Of a DNA stretch of 57,938 bases, positions 26,481 to 34,627 are shown piece by piece. Made by a program: the position numbers and the translations under genes. This stretch comes from an uncultured Myxococcaceae bacterium (GTDB taxonomy: Bacteria > Myxococcota_A > Polyangia > Polyangiales > Ga0077539). Each line of letters begins with the position of its first letter. Position 1 is the stretch's first letter. Where the stretch lies: the NCBI GenBank assembly GCA_945952225.1, contig CAMFHP010000044.1, positions 1-57,938 on the forward strand. Reading direction: 5' to 3'. The notes under the pieces are model-generated. The model saw only the letters and a program-made list of their open reading frames with translations. It was not told the DNA's origin and did not search any database.

Positions 26481-27757
26481 GCGCGCGTCGTTGGGTTGCG
26501 TGGGCGCTCGCGATGGCGTGGGTGACGTGCGCCGAGGTGCGCGCGCAGGAGGCGATGACCTGGGACGTGTACCTCGCGCGGGTGATGGAGACGAACGCGG
26601 GGCTGCGCGCGGCGCGGGCCGGCGTGTCGCGCGCCGAGGCGGGGATCGAGGTCGCCCGCGTGCGTCCCGATCCGCTGGTGACGGCGGGCGTGGCGACGTG
26701 GGATCCGTCGGGCGCGGTGATGCCCACGGCGACGGTGCTCGGGCTCTCGTGGCCCGTGGAGCTGGGCGGACGACGCGGCGCGCGGGTCGACGAGGCCGGG
26801 CGCGCGGCGGCGGTCGCGCGCGCAGAGCTCGCGGGCACCGTGTGGACGCTCCGCGCCGAGGCGACGCTCGCGTGGATCGAGGCGCTCCACGCGCGTCAGG
26901 TGGCGGCGCAGCGCGCACGGGTGCAGGCCTCGCTGGAGAGGCTCGTCGCGGTCACGCGCGACCGTCAGCGCGCGGGCGACGTGGGCGAGATGGCGGTGCG
27001 TCAGGCCTCGCTCGAAGCGGGACGCATGGCCGTCGAGGTGCTCCGCGCACGCGGCGAGTTCGAGGCCGCGCGCGAGGCGTTGCGGGCGTTTCTGGGCGGC
27101 GCTCCGCCGGGTGAGCTCGTGGGCGCGCTTGATCTCCCGGCGGTGACCGTCGACGTCGAGGCCCGCGTGGCGCTCGCCCTGCGAACGCGCGACGAGGTGC
27201 GCGCGGCCGAGGCTCGCGTGGCTCAACGGCGTGCGGGCGAGGCGCTCGCGCGGGCGAACCGCTGGGGCGACGCGGCGGTGAACCTCGGGTGGACGCACAA
27301 CTTCGACGGCCTCGGTCCCAACGCGGCCACGCCGCGCACGGTGTCGGCCACGCCGGTGTTCGAACAGTTCGCGCTCACGCTCACGGTGCCCGTTCCCCTC
27401 TCGCGGGCGAACCGCGGGGCGCTCGATGGGGCGGCCGCAGAGCGCGCGCAGGCGGAGTTCGAAGCGGTCGCGGCGCGTGTGTCTGTCGAGGCCGAGGTGC
27501 GCGCAGCGGCCGCGCGGTACGAGGCCGCAGCGGAATGCAGAGACCGCTACGAGCGAGGGCTCCGTCGCGAGGCCGACGAGGTGTACGCGGCCGTGCTGTA
27601 CAGCTACCAGCGCGGGGCGGCGACGCTCATCGAGGTGATCGCGGCGCAGCGCGCGGTCGACGAGGTGGGCAACGGCTACGAAGAGGCGCTCGCCGACCAC
27701 GCGCGCGCCCTCGTCGCATTGGAGCGGGCCACGGGGGTTGCGACGGCGCGGTTCTGA
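26477..27757 (+). CDS. Outer-membrane efflux protein (CzcC/TolC family)
   Basis: A 426-residue TolC-like channel. The N-terminal signal peptide (WVAWALAMAWVTCAEVRAQ) is probably cleaved after VRA. Two repeats of long helices with short beta-strands follow, including the GLRAARAGVSRAEAGIEVARVRPDPLV start, VLGLSWPVELGGRRGARVDEA, the mid-protein WTHNFDGLG strand, FALTLTVPVPLSRANRGALDGAAAE and the late GAATLIEVIAAQRAVDEV. These match the CusC/CzcC outer-membrane efflux family. GTG 26477 is used in a GTGA overlap with the pump stop. It completes a tripartite metal efflux system; the operon is closed by a strong hairpin just downstream. Confidence 0.9.
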   Translation: MSARRWVAWALAMAWVTCAEVRAQEAMTWDVYLARVMETNAGLRAARAGVSRAEAGIEVARVRPDPLVTAGVATWDPSGAVMPTATVLGLSWPVELGGRRGARVDEAGRAAAVARAELAGTVWTLRAEATLAWIEALHARQVAAQRARVQASLERLVAVTRDRQRAGDVGEMAVRQASLEAGRMAVEVLRARGEFEAAREALRAFLGGAPPGELVGALDLPAVTVDVEARVALALRTRDEVRAAEARVAQRRAGEALARANRWGDAAVNLGWTHNFDGLGPNAATPRTVSATPVFEQFALTLTVPVPLSRANRGALDGAAAERAQAEFEAVAARVSVEAEVRAAAARYEAAAECRDRYERGLRREADEVYAAVLYSYQRGAATLIEVIAAQRAVDEVGNGYEEALADHARALVALERATGVATARF

Positions 27758-27783
27758 GCGGTGCGTGGGGTGCTTCGAAACGC

Positions 27784-27820
27784 CGACGCCCGACGCGCGT
27801 TGAGGCGCAGTCGGGCGTCG
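27784..27820. terminator. Bidirectional hairpin between efflux operon and cyclophilin gene
   Basis: A perfect 11-bp stem (27784-27794 with 27810-27820, arms CGACGCCCGAC/GTCGGGCGTCG) and 15-base loop lie in the 107-base gap between convergent genes. The position and stem strength support transcription termination from both sides; there is no T-run. Confidence 0.65.
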
Positions 27821-27864
27821 TGCGGGGCGCGCTTCTCACGGGGAGCGCGCGATGGAGTCTCCGC

Positions 27865-28383
27865 TCAGGAGAGCTGGCCGCAGTCGGCGATGACGACGGG
27901 GGCCGAGGTGGTGCCCGAGCGCGAGCCCGCGGCTTCCATGGCCTTCACGACGTCCATGCCTTCGACGACGGCGCCGAAGACCACGTGCTTGCCGTCGAGC
28001 CACGGGGTCAGCACGGTGGTGATGAAGAACTGCGAGCCGTTGGTGCCGGGGCCCGCGTTGGCCATCGAGAGGAGGCCCGGGCGGTCGTGCTTCAGCTTGA
28101 AGTTCTCGTCGGCGAACTTCTCGCCATAGATCGACTCGCCGCCGGTGCCGTTGCCGCGCGTGAAGTCGCCGCCCTGGCACATGAACTGGGTGATCACGCG
28201 GTGAAAGCTCGATCCCTTGTAGTGCAGCGCCTTGCCCGAGCGGCCGACGCCCTTCTCGCCGGTGCAAAGCGCGCGGAAGTTCTCGGCCGTCTTCGGCACG
28301 ATGTCGGAGAAGAGCTCGAACACGACGCGACCCTTCGGGGCGCCGCCGATGGTGATGTCGAAAAATACGCGGGGGTTCGCCAT
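27865..28383 (-). CDS. Peptidyl-prolyl isomerase, eukaryotic CypA-like cyclophilin
   Basis: A 172-residue cytosolic cyclophilin catalysing cis-trans isomerisation of Xaa-Pro bonds. It has no signal peptide. It is unusually close to eukaryotic cyclophilin A rather than the short E. coli PpiA/PpiB type: it includes the insert [18 protein letters not shown] and the block [20 protein letters not shown]. Active-site residues correspond to R62, F67, Q70, Q118, F120, W128 and H133; the Trp is the one associated with cyclosporin binding in CypA. ATG 28383 is set by the family start. It is convergent with the efflux operon and divergent from the HD-like gene 89 bases away. Confidence 0.93.
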   Translation of the reverse strand: MANPRVFFDITIGGAPKGRVVFELFSDIVPKTAENFRALCTGEKGVGRSGKALHYKGSSFHRVITQFMCQGGDFTRGNGTGGESIYGEKFADENFKLKHDRPGLLSMANAGPGTNGSQFFITTVLTPWLDGKHVVFGAVVEGMDVVKAMEAAGSRSGTTSAPVVIADCGQLS

Positions 28384-28472
28384 GGTGCGGAAGCCACTAC
28401 TACAACCCCGCACCCGTTGGAACCCTCATCCCGGTGATTGGCGTGACGGCCCCGTGCGAAGCTCGCGCCCCC

Positions 28473-29333
28473 ATGCGCTTCGACCCCGACTGCACCGACT
28501 TCGAGGGGGTGTGCCGGTACTTTCACCGCCGCGCCCTGCAGGGCCTCGCCGACGGCTTCACCTGGACGGGCCGCGTCGATGCGCTCACCGACTCCGACGG
28601 CCTCGCGTGGGGCGCGCGCACCACCTGTCACGGCCCCGACGGCACGGCCTACGCGTCGGTCTACGTGTACGCCCAGGCCCGCGGCCGCGGACACCTCTCG
28701 CGCCACCTCGCGGCGCATCGCGGTCCCTACGTCACCGCGCCCGACTGCGACCTCGAACGGCTCTTTCTCGCGAAGGGGGTGGCCCACGTCGTCGCGGGCC
28801 GCTTCGCCACGACGCGCGAGTACCGCGCCATCGAGCGCCACTACGACGACCGCTGCGCGCGACGCTCGGGCGTTCCGTTGATGAACCACATCGACGAGGG
28901 CGTGGCCGTGCTGCGCGCGATCGGCGCGAGCGAGCGGGCGGCGCGGGCCTTCGCGATCCATCCGTTGGTGCAGCTCGACGAGGCGCTGCCCGACGCGCTC
29001 GCGAACCCCGCGGCGCTCACCGACGACCCCGCGGTGCTGCTCCTCGCGATGGAGTACCGCAACGTGGCCAACGCGTGCCTCTCGCACCGCGCGCTCGCGA
29101 GCGCCGACGAGATCACCCTGGGACCGCTCCCCGAGGTGCACGCGATGCTCGTCGCCGACAAGGTGCAGAACCGCAAGGACTTCGACCTGCACCACCGCGG
29201 CACGCACCCGCGCAGCGACGCGCTCGAACGCTACTTCGCGCTGTGGCTCCAACGGCTCGGCGTCGACGAGGCGCAGTACCGCGCGCTGGTCGCACGCATC
29301 ACCGTCGCGCCGTCGCCCGTCGGCGGCTGGTGA
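28473..29333 (+). CDS. Uncharacterised HD-fold-like protein
   Basis: A 286-residue cytosolic protein I cannot assign firmly. The N-terminal ~120 residues contain YVYAQARGRGHLSRHL, which loosely recalls a GNAT acetyl-CoA loop. The C-terminal part is helical with spaced His/Asp residues: MNHIDEGVAVLRAIGA, AFAIHPLVQLDEAL, LLLAMEYRNVANACLSHRA, MLVADKVQNRKDFDLHHRG and ALERYFALWLQRLGV. This order resembles HD-domain-like helical proteins without the classic HD doublet. An acetyltransferase plus HD-like fusion is a guess. ATG 28473 was preferred to an in-frame GTG at 28434 because the extension is not protein-like. It is convergent with the kinase gene, with three bases between stops. Confidence 0.6.
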   Translation: MRFDPDCTDFEGVCRYFHRRALQGLADGFTWTGRVDALTDSDGLAWGARTTCHGPDGTAYASVYVYAQARGRGHLSRHLAAHRGPYVTAPDCDLERLFLAKGVAHVVAGRFATTREYRAIERHYDDRCARRSGVPLMNHIDEGVAVLRAIGASERAARAFAIHPLVQLDEALPDALANPAALTDDPAVLLLAMEYRNVANACLSHRALASADEITLGPLPEVHAMLVADKVQNRKDFDLHHRGTHPRSDALERYFALWLQRLGVDEAQYRALVARITVAPSPVGGW

Positions 29334-29336
29334 CGG

Positions 29337-30509
29337 TCACAGTCCGCGCGCGACGACGCCCGCGAGAAAGCCCACGGCCGCCGCGAAGACGAAGCCCGCC
29401 CACACGTACGCGGGCAGCGGAGCGTCATGGCGCGACGACACGCGCGGTCGCGAGGCCGAGGGGGTCGACGCGAGGGCCGAGGCGGCGGGGGTCTTCGGTG
29501 CGGGCGCGGGCGCGGGGGCCACCGGAGGCTCGCTCGACGGCGGCGCACTCTGCGTGGGGAGCTCGTTGCCGCGGCCCGCGGAGACCGGTGCGGGCGCGGG
29601 GCCCTGCGACGCCATGACGAGGGTGCCTACGGGCACCACGCGGCGGCCCACACAGGCGAGGGCGGCGTCGAGAAAGTCGTCCATGGTGCGGTAGCGCGCG
29701 TCGCGGTCGCGGAGGAGCGCGCGCTCGATCACCTCGGCCACGGCCGCGGGCACCTCGGGGTTGCGCAGGCGCAGCGGCGTGTGATCACCGCCCACGATGG
29801 CGGCCATGAGGTCCTTCACCGTGGGGCCCGTGAAGGGCGACGCGCCGGTGAGGAGCTCGTAGAGCACCACGCCCACGGCCCAGACGTCGGTCTGTCCGTC
29901 GAGGTCGCGCGCGCCGCGGGCCTGCTCGGGCGACATGTACCAGGGCGTGCCGACGACGCGGTCTTTGGCCGTGAGACGCTCGGCCTCGTCGAAGACGCGC
30001 GCCACGCCGAAGTCGATGATCTTCGGCACACGCACCCCCGGCGCGGCCTCGCACAGGAAGATGTTCTCGGGCTTCACGTCGCGGTGCACGATCCCGCGGC
30101 GGTGCGCTTCGGCGAGGGCGCTCATCACCGGGAGCATCACGTCGAAGGCCTCCTCCCACGGCACGCGCTCGTCGCGCGAGAGGCGGTCGTGGAGGGTCTC
30201 GCCCACGAGGAGTTCCTGCACGAAGAAGAGCGTGCCGTCGTCGTCGGTCTCGAGGTCGAGCACGTCGACGCTGTTCGGATGCGTGAGCCTCGCAGCCGCG
30301 CGGGCCTCGTTGTGCAGGCGCTTCATCGCCGTCGACGCGCGTCCGCCGCCCTCGCCGTGCAGCACCTTGATGGCCACGCGCCGCGTGGTGCGCACGTTCT
30401 CGGCCTCGACGACCATGCCGTAGCCGCCGCTGCCCAGCACCCGCACCACGCGGTACTTGTCGAGCACGACGTCGTCGGGGGCGAAGCTGCGGGTCGTCGG
30501 AGTGGCCAT
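29337..30509 (-). CDS. Membrane-anchored Ser/Thr protein kinase
   Basis: A 390-residue Hanks-type kinase. The Gly loop LGSGGYGMVVEAENV with the catalytic Lys in VAIKVLH, the catalytic loop HRDVKPEN, DFGVARV and the GTPWYMSPEQ activation segment are all intact, as is the DVWAVGVVLYELLTG helix. After the kinase domain (ends near 285) comes a Pro/Ala-rich linker and one C-terminal transmembrane helix (AYVWAGFVFAAAVGFLAGVVA) close to the end, leaving almost nothing outside. It is therefore a cytoplasmic kinase tethered by its C-terminus and has no extracellular sensor. ATG 30509 is the only start consistent with the fold. It is divergent from the Mesh1-like hydrolase gene 114 bases away. Confidence 0.93.
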   Translation of the reverse strand: MATPTTRSFAPDDVVLDKYRVVRVLGSGGYGMVVEAENVRTTRRVAIKVLHGEGGGRASTAMKRLHNEARAAARLTHPNSVDVLDLETDDDGTLFFVQELLVGETLHDRLSRDERVPWEEAFDVMLPVMSALAEAHRRGIVHRDVKPENIFLCEAAPGVRVPKIIDFGVARVFDEAERLTAKDRVVGTPWYMSPEQARGARDLDGQTDVWAVGVVLYELLTGASPFTGPTVKDLMAAIVGGDHTPLRLRNPEVPAAVAEVIERALLRDRDARYRTMDDFLDAALACVGRRVVPVGTLVMASQGPAPAPVSAGRGNELPTQSAPPSSEPPVAPAPAPAPKTPAASALASTPSASRPRVSSRHDAPLPAYVWAGFVFAAAVGFLAGVVARGL

Positions 30510-30623
30510 CGGAGCGCTGCGCTCCGCGATGGGTAGTCGCACCGGCGTCGCGAGTACAGGGCCCGTCGCGCGTTGCGGTGCGTTTCCCTCCGCGGGTGTG
30601 CCACGTATGCTCAACGAACCATC

Positions 30624-31184
30624 ATGGCCTACGGTCCACGGTTCGAAGACGCCCTGCGCTTCATGCATGAGAAGCACAGGACCCAGGTGCGCAAGGGCTC
30701 CGGTGCACCGTACGTGACCCACCTGCTCGCGGTGGCGGCGTGTGTGGGCGAGCACCTCGGGAGCGAAGACCAGGTGATCGCGGCGCTGCTCCACGACGTG
30801 ATCGAGGATCAGGGCGTGACCGTCGACGGGCTCGCCGCGCGCTTCGGTCCGTCGGTCGCCGCGATGGTCGACGCGCTCACCGACGCGACGGTGCTTCCGA
30901 AGCCCCCGTGGCGTCCGCGCAAGGAGGCCTACCTCGCGCGCCTCCGCGATGAGCCCCACGCGGTGAAGCTCATCGCCGTGAGCGACAAGCTCCACAACGC
31001 GCGGAGCATCCGTCGCGACCATCGGGTGATGGGGGCCGCGGTGTGGTCGCGCTTCACCGTCGAGGCGCCGGAGACGCTGTGGTTCTACCGCGCGGTGGCC
31101 GACGCCCTCGCGCACGGGTGGACGCACCCGCTGCTCGACGAGCTGTACGAAGAGGTCGCGGTGCTCGAATCGCTCGCGCGCTGA
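30624..31184 (+). CDS. Mesh1-like HD hydrolase (putative small alarmone hydrolase)
   Basis: A 186-residue single-domain HD protein. It carries the RelA/SpoT hydrolase motifs in order: an early His in YVTHLLAVA, the HD pair with ED in ALLHDVIEDQG, and the late Asp with KLIAVSDKLHNARSI. There is no synthetase, TGS or ACT domain, as in small alarmone hydrolases (SAH/Mesh1) that remove pyrophosphate from (p)ppGpp or act on NADPH in animals. Activity on (p)ppGpp is inferred from the motifs only. ATG 30624 gives the complete first helix. It is convergent with pncB with only nine bases between stops. Confidence 0.85.
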   Translation: MAYGPRFEDALRFMHEKHRTQVRKGSGAPYVTHLLAVAACVGEHLGSEDQVIAALLHDVIEDQGVTVDGLAARFGPSVAAMVDALTDATVLPKPPWRPRKEAYLARLRDEPHAVKLIAVSDKLHNARSIRRDHRVMGAAVWSRFTVEAPETLWFYRAVADALAHGWTHPLLDELYEEVAVLESLAR

Positions 31185-31193
31185 GTCCGCGGG

Positions 31194-32543
31194 TCAGCGT
31201 CGCGACGCGAAGGCCTTGAGCGCCTCGGAGAGCGTCACCGGGTACTCGTCGCCCGCGCCGTCGATCGCGCGCAGGTGCGGCGGGAGCGCGGCGAGCGAAC
31301 GTTGCGCCCGCTCGCGGGCCTGCGCGGTGGCCTCGTGGGGGGCGGGCAGGTCGCGCACGAGCTTGCCGAGGCGCAGCGCGGGCACGAGCAGCGGTTCGAG
31401 GTGCAGCGTCTCGTCGGGGGTCTCGTCGGCGCGGGTCACGAGGTCTTCGACGAGGCCTCCCTGCGCGTCGCGACGGCGCCACACCTGACGCGCGCCGCCG
31501 AGGCTCGGCTTGCCTGGAGAACGCTTGCCCACGGGGACGCGCACGCCGCGGCGGTCTTCGATCTCCACGAGCTTGTAGATGGCGCCGAGCGAGGGGGCGT
31601 CGGGCGTGAGCGCGATGGCCGTGCCCACCCCGAAGGCATCGTAGGGAGCACCGTGCGCGAGCAGCGAGGCGATGCGGTGCTCGTCGAGGTCGTCGCTCGC
31701 CACGAGCTGCACGTCGCTGCGCCCCGCCGCGTCGAGGATGCGCCGCACGTCGGAGCCCAGCGCCGCGAGGTCGCCCGAGTCGATGCGAACGGCCCGCACG
31801 TTGGGCCCCGCGCTCGCGGCGTGCACGGCCCCCGCGCGCGTGTCGAAGGTGTCGATGAGCAGCGTGGTTCCGCCGGGAAAGGCCTCGGAGAAGCGCGCGA
31901 GCGCCGCGCCCTCGCCGTCGTCGACGTGGGCGAGCACGTAGCTGTGCGCGAGCGTTCCCGCGACGGGCACGCCGAAGCGTCGACCGGCCTCTTCGCACGA
32001 CGTGGCCGCACAGCCGGCGATGTAGGCCGCGCGGCTCGCGTAGGGGGCGCCCAGGGGGTCGTGACGGCGCGCGCCGAACTCGAAGACCGGACGCCCCTCG
32101 GCGGCGAGGGCCACGCGCGCGGCCTTCGAAGCGACGCGGGTCTCGGCGTTCACCACACCGAGGAGAAAGGTCTCCAGGAGCTGCCCCTCGGCGAGCGTTC
32201 CGTCGACGCGGAGCAGGGGCTCGTCGGCGAAGGCCAGCTCGCCCTCGGGGATCACATCGACGTCACCGCGGAAGCGAAACTCGCGGAGGTAGTTCGCCAT
32301 CGCCTCGGACATCACGTCACCGAGGCCCGGTGCGCGAGCGAGATACTCAATGTCAGCGTCGGTGAAGCGCAGCTCGCGGAGGTACCGCAGCGCCCGGTCG
32401 ATGCCCGCCACCACCAGGAAGCGCCGATGCGCCGGGAGCCGCCGCACCGACAGCTCGAAGACCCCGCGGCGCTCTGCGATGCCTTCGCGGAGGTAGGCCC
32501 CCAGCATCGCGAGCTCGTAGCGGTCTGTCAGCAGTGCGTGCAT
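31194..32543 (-). CDS. pncB: Nicotinate phosphoribosyltransferase
   Basis: A 449-residue enzyme of NAD salvage joining nicotinate and PRPP to nicotinate mononucleotide. It starts MHALLTDRYELAMLGAYLREG, the typical N-terminus. Also seen are FELSVRRLPAHRRFLV, FEFGARRHDPLGAPYASRAAYIAG, the catalytic-site segment GTLAHSYVLA with the phospho-His position, LLIDTFDTRAGAVHA, VRIDSGDLAALG and the phosphate-binding region AFGVGTAIA. The order and length suit the bacterial type. ATG 32543 has a purine-rich GAGAGGGA upstream. The 195-base upstream gap contains two adjacent inverted repeats that may be an operator. Confidence 0.95.
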   Translation of the reverse strand: MHALLTDRYELAMLGAYLREGIAERRGVFELSVRRLPAHRRFLVVAGIDRALRYLRELRFTDADIEYLARAPGLGDVMSEAMANYLREFRFRGDVDVIPEGELAFADEPLLRVDGTLAEGQLLETFLLGVVNAETRVASKAARVALAAEGRPVFEFGARRHDPLGAPYASRAAYIAGCAATSCEEAGRRFGVPVAGTLAHSYVLAHVDDGEGAALARFSEAFPGGTTLLIDTFDTRAGAVHAASAGPNVRAVRIDSGDLAALGSDVRRILDAAGRSDVQLVASDDLDEHRIASLLAHGAPYDAFGVGTAIALTPDAPSLGAIYKLVEIEDRRGVRVPVGKRSPGKPSLGGARQVWRRRDAQGGLVEDLVTRADETPDETLHLEPLLVPALRLGKLVRDLPAPHEATAQARERAQRSLAALPPHLRAIDGAGDEYPVTLSEALKAFASRR

Positions 32544-32652
32544 CGCGTCCCTCTCCGGTGAGGCCCCGTGGGCGCGCGCAAAGCTCCCTCGCGCAACGCG
32601 ACCGCGGGGGTCGATCATCGCGGGCCGGGCGGCGCGTCGTGCGGTCGGGGGC

Positions 32653-32681
32653 GGTCATCGTGACCCCCTCATGGCGCCATG
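32653..32681. promoter_or_regulatory. Two adjacent inverted repeats upstream of pncB
   Basis: GGTCA-TCG-TGACC (32653-32665) and the perfect 12-base palindrome CATGGCGCCATG (32670-32681) lie close together, 110-140 bases before the pncB start. They are symmetric sites suited to dimeric regulators. No known NAD-regulator consensus could be matched by eye. Confidence 0.3.
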
Positions 32682-32738
32682 GAGACGGCGTCTGGTGCAA
32701 GTGTGAAAAAGTGATGCGTGAGGCGATGTGGGTGCGAA

Positions 32739-33836
32739 TCAACGCGACGCGATCACACCGTGTCTTGACAGGAACCTCGCGAGCGATCGGAACGCGCGTC
32801 CGCGACCGAGCTGCAGGATGTGTCCACCGGGAAAGGTCTCGCACTCCGTGTTGAAGTGCGCGGCGATGCGCTCGGCGTGAGAGGTGCGGGTGATCTGGTC
32901 TCCGCTCGCGGCGAGCACGAGCGCGCGATCGCCCGTGATGCGCGGCGCGCGCGTGAAGGGAGACACCACGCGAAAGGCCTCGTCGATGCGCGGACGGAGC
33001 CACGGCGGCGGGGCGTCGTCGCGTCCCTCGCGATGCTCGGCGTACACGTCGGCGAGCGAGGCCATGGGGATCATCATCACCGCGTGGTCGGGCGCGTCGA
33101 CCGTCGAGAGCAGCGCGGTGGTGTAGCCCCCGAGGCTCATGCCGAAGACCGTCACCGAGGGAGCGCCGCGCGCGCGCAGCCACGCGATGAGACCACGCAG
33201 ATCCCACACGGCCTGCGCGAAGCCCTCGACGGTGCGCCACGGGTCGCGTCCCGGCCACGATCCCTGACGCCCCGACGAGCACCGCGCGCCGTGAAAGGGA
33301 AGCACCGGGAGCACCACGTCGAGGCCGAGCCCGTGGAGCCATTGCGCCGAGAAGGCCATCTCTTCGAACGCGGGCTTTCCACCGAGGTATCCGTGCACGC
33401 ACACGATGGCCGCGCGCGCGTCGGTGTGGAGCCACGCGCGCGCCGCGGCGGTCTGGTTCTCGACCTTCGCGCTCCACTGCTCGCGGGGCGCGGGGTGCAC
33501 GGGTTCGAAGCCGCTGGGCCACGCGAGGTCGACCACCGCGCCCGCGCCCTCGGGCAGCGCGCGCACGGGGTGGAGCGCCGGATCGATGGCGGGCGGCGTC
33601 GCGAAGAACGTGTGCGGCTCGTCGCGCCACGCGGGCACATCGTAGGCGGCCGCGACGTGACCGAGCTGCGCGAGGCGCGCGCCGTGGTCTTCGCGGGAGA
33701 CGTCTTCGCGGTCGGGGCTCCGGCGCGCGAGCTCGAGGGCCGTGTGCACGAGGAGCCGATCGACGGCCGCCCCCGCGGTGCCCATCGCGTCGTCGCGGAG
33801 CTTCGCCAAGCCCGGAATCAGCGCGCGCAGCACCAT
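32739..33836 (-). CDS. Alpha/beta hydrolase, DUF-type esterase
   Basis: A 365-residue alpha/beta-fold protein. An N-terminal cap-like region of about 130 residues precedes the core: the oxyanion strand AAIVCVHGYLGG, LDVVLPVLPFHGARC, the nucleophile elbow VFGMSLGGYTTALL, and a late acid/His pair around ALVLAASGDQIT and FPGGHILQLG. GMSLGG and the PGGH ending are like those of acylglycerol-lipase or abhydrolase family-18-type proteins. The substrate is unknown. There is no clear signal peptide. The start ATG 33836 lies four bases after the sixA stop (33841-33843), so the two are co-transcribed. Confidence 0.8.
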   Translation of the reverse strand: MVLRALIPGLAKLRDDAMGTAGAAVDRLLVHTALELARRSPDREDVSREDHGARLAQLGHVAAAYDVPAWRDEPHTFFATPPAIDPALHPVRALPEGAGAVVDLAWPSGFEPVHPAPREQWSAKVENQTAAARAWLHTDARAAIVCVHGYLGGKPAFEEMAFSAQWLHGLGLDVVLPVLPFHGARCSSGRQGSWPGRDPWRTVEGFAQAVWDLRGLIAWLRARGAPSVTVFGMSLGGYTTALLSTVDAPDHAVMMIPMASLADVYAEHREGRDDAPPPWLRPRIDEAFRVVSPFTRAPRITGDRALVLAASGDQITRTSHAERIAAHFNTECETFPGGHILQLGRGRAFRSLARFLSRHGVIASR

Positions 33837-33840
33837 GGGC

Positions 33841-34338
33841 TCAGCCCACCAGCGTCGCGAGCGAGTCGACCACGGTGAGCCCCTTCGGCAGGAGCATCCA
33901 TTCGAAGCGCGCGCGCGTCGCGCCCTCGTCGAGCGTGAGCGCGCACACCGCCGACTTCTTGAAGCCCGGCCACCCCCGCGCGTCGAGGAGCCGCTCGGCG
34001 AGCACCGACAACGTGGGCTCGTGGCCCACCACGGCGAGGGGACCCGGGCCGTTCCACGCGCGCAGCCGCGAGAGCAGGGTGGAGACGTCGCCGGTGGCGA
34101 TCTCGCGCAGCACGGTGACCTCGTCTTCGAGGCCCGCGGCGCTCACGAGAATCTCCGCGGTCTGCGTCGCGCGCACGAGGGGCGAGGTCCACACGGCGAG
34201 GGGCGCGGAGTGCTTCACGACGTGGTCGGCGACGAGGCGGGTCACGCGGCGTCCCTTCGCGGTGAGCCATCGCTCGCCGTCGGTCATCCCGTGGTCCTGG
34301 TCGACGGCCTCGCCGTGCCGCATCAGCAGGATCTTCAT
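33841..34338 (-). CDS. sixA: SixA-like phosphohistidine phosphatase
   Basis: A 165-residue histidine phosphatase. The N-terminal phosphate pocket RHG is in ILLMRHGEA (R7, H8), the second Arg is in SPLVRATQTAEI, and the second catalytic His is in LAVVGHEPTLSVL. The length suits SixA, which removes phosphate from phosphorylated His residues in HPt domains or the nitrogen PTS protein. ATG 34338 was preferred over the in-frame GTG at 34347 because the first beta-strand starts directly there. The two HPr-kinase-like proteins about 2.3 kb to the right are unlikely partners, since they are RiPP-cluster proteins. It is co-transcribed with the downstream hydrolase. Confidence 0.85.
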   Translation of the reverse strand: MKILLMRHGEAVDQDHGMTDGERWLTAKGRRVTRLVADHVVKHSAPLAVWTSPLVRATQTAEILVSAAGLEDEVTVLREIATGDVSTLLSRLRAWNGPGPLAVVGHEPTLSVLAERLLDARGWPGFKKSAVCALTLDEGATRARFEWMLLPKGLTVVDSLATLVG

Positions 34339-34432
34339 GGCCCGCACTCTACCGTCACTCCCGCGCGTCGCGGCGTGCGTTTCCGCGCCGCACTAACGGC
34401 CCTCCGTCGCCCTCGTGTAGGCTCCGCCCGCG

Positions 34433-34621
34433 ATGCGCCCCCCCGGTACCGGCGAGATCCTGTTCATCCTCGTGTTGTGCGTGGTCGTGTTCAGCGCCTC
34501 GAAGGTGAACTGGATGGGCGACGTGCTCGGCGCCTTCTGGCGCAACCTCAAGCAGGGCGCGCGCAGCGACGACCGCATCAAGGTCCGCCCCGCCGACGAC
34601 GACACGCAGCGCCCCGCGTGA
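34433..34621 (+). CDS. TatA/E-like twin-arginine translocase subunit
   Basis: A 62-residue membrane protein of the Tat export pathway. GTGEILFILVLCVVVFSASKVNWMGDVLG follows the TatA order: a Glu near position 8, a single transmembrane helix, a hinge, then an amphipathic helix (VLGAFWRNLKQGA) and a polar tail. The usual hinge FG is FS here (F20, S21), a change at a residue normally conserved in TatA/TatB. No tatB or tatC lies nearby. ATG 34433 starts directly before the helix. It is convergent with the ABC exporter gene (gap six bases). A TatA paralogue with a special role is possible. Confidence 0.75.
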   Translation: MRPPGTGEILFILVLCVVVFSASKVNWMGDVLGAFWRNLKQGARSDDRIKVRPADDDTQRPA

Positions 34622-34627
34622 CCGCCG

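Noticed and set aside
22722-26918. A 1398-codon minus-strand frame over the RND pump operon
   Set aside because: Antisense to three well-recognised efflux genes; composition typical of a shadow frame.
33841-34338. SixA and the HPr-kinase-like proteins as one phosphotransfer pathway
   Set aside because: They are in separate transcription units on opposite strands; the kinase-like proteins lack the true HPr-kinase signature and belong to the RiPP operon.
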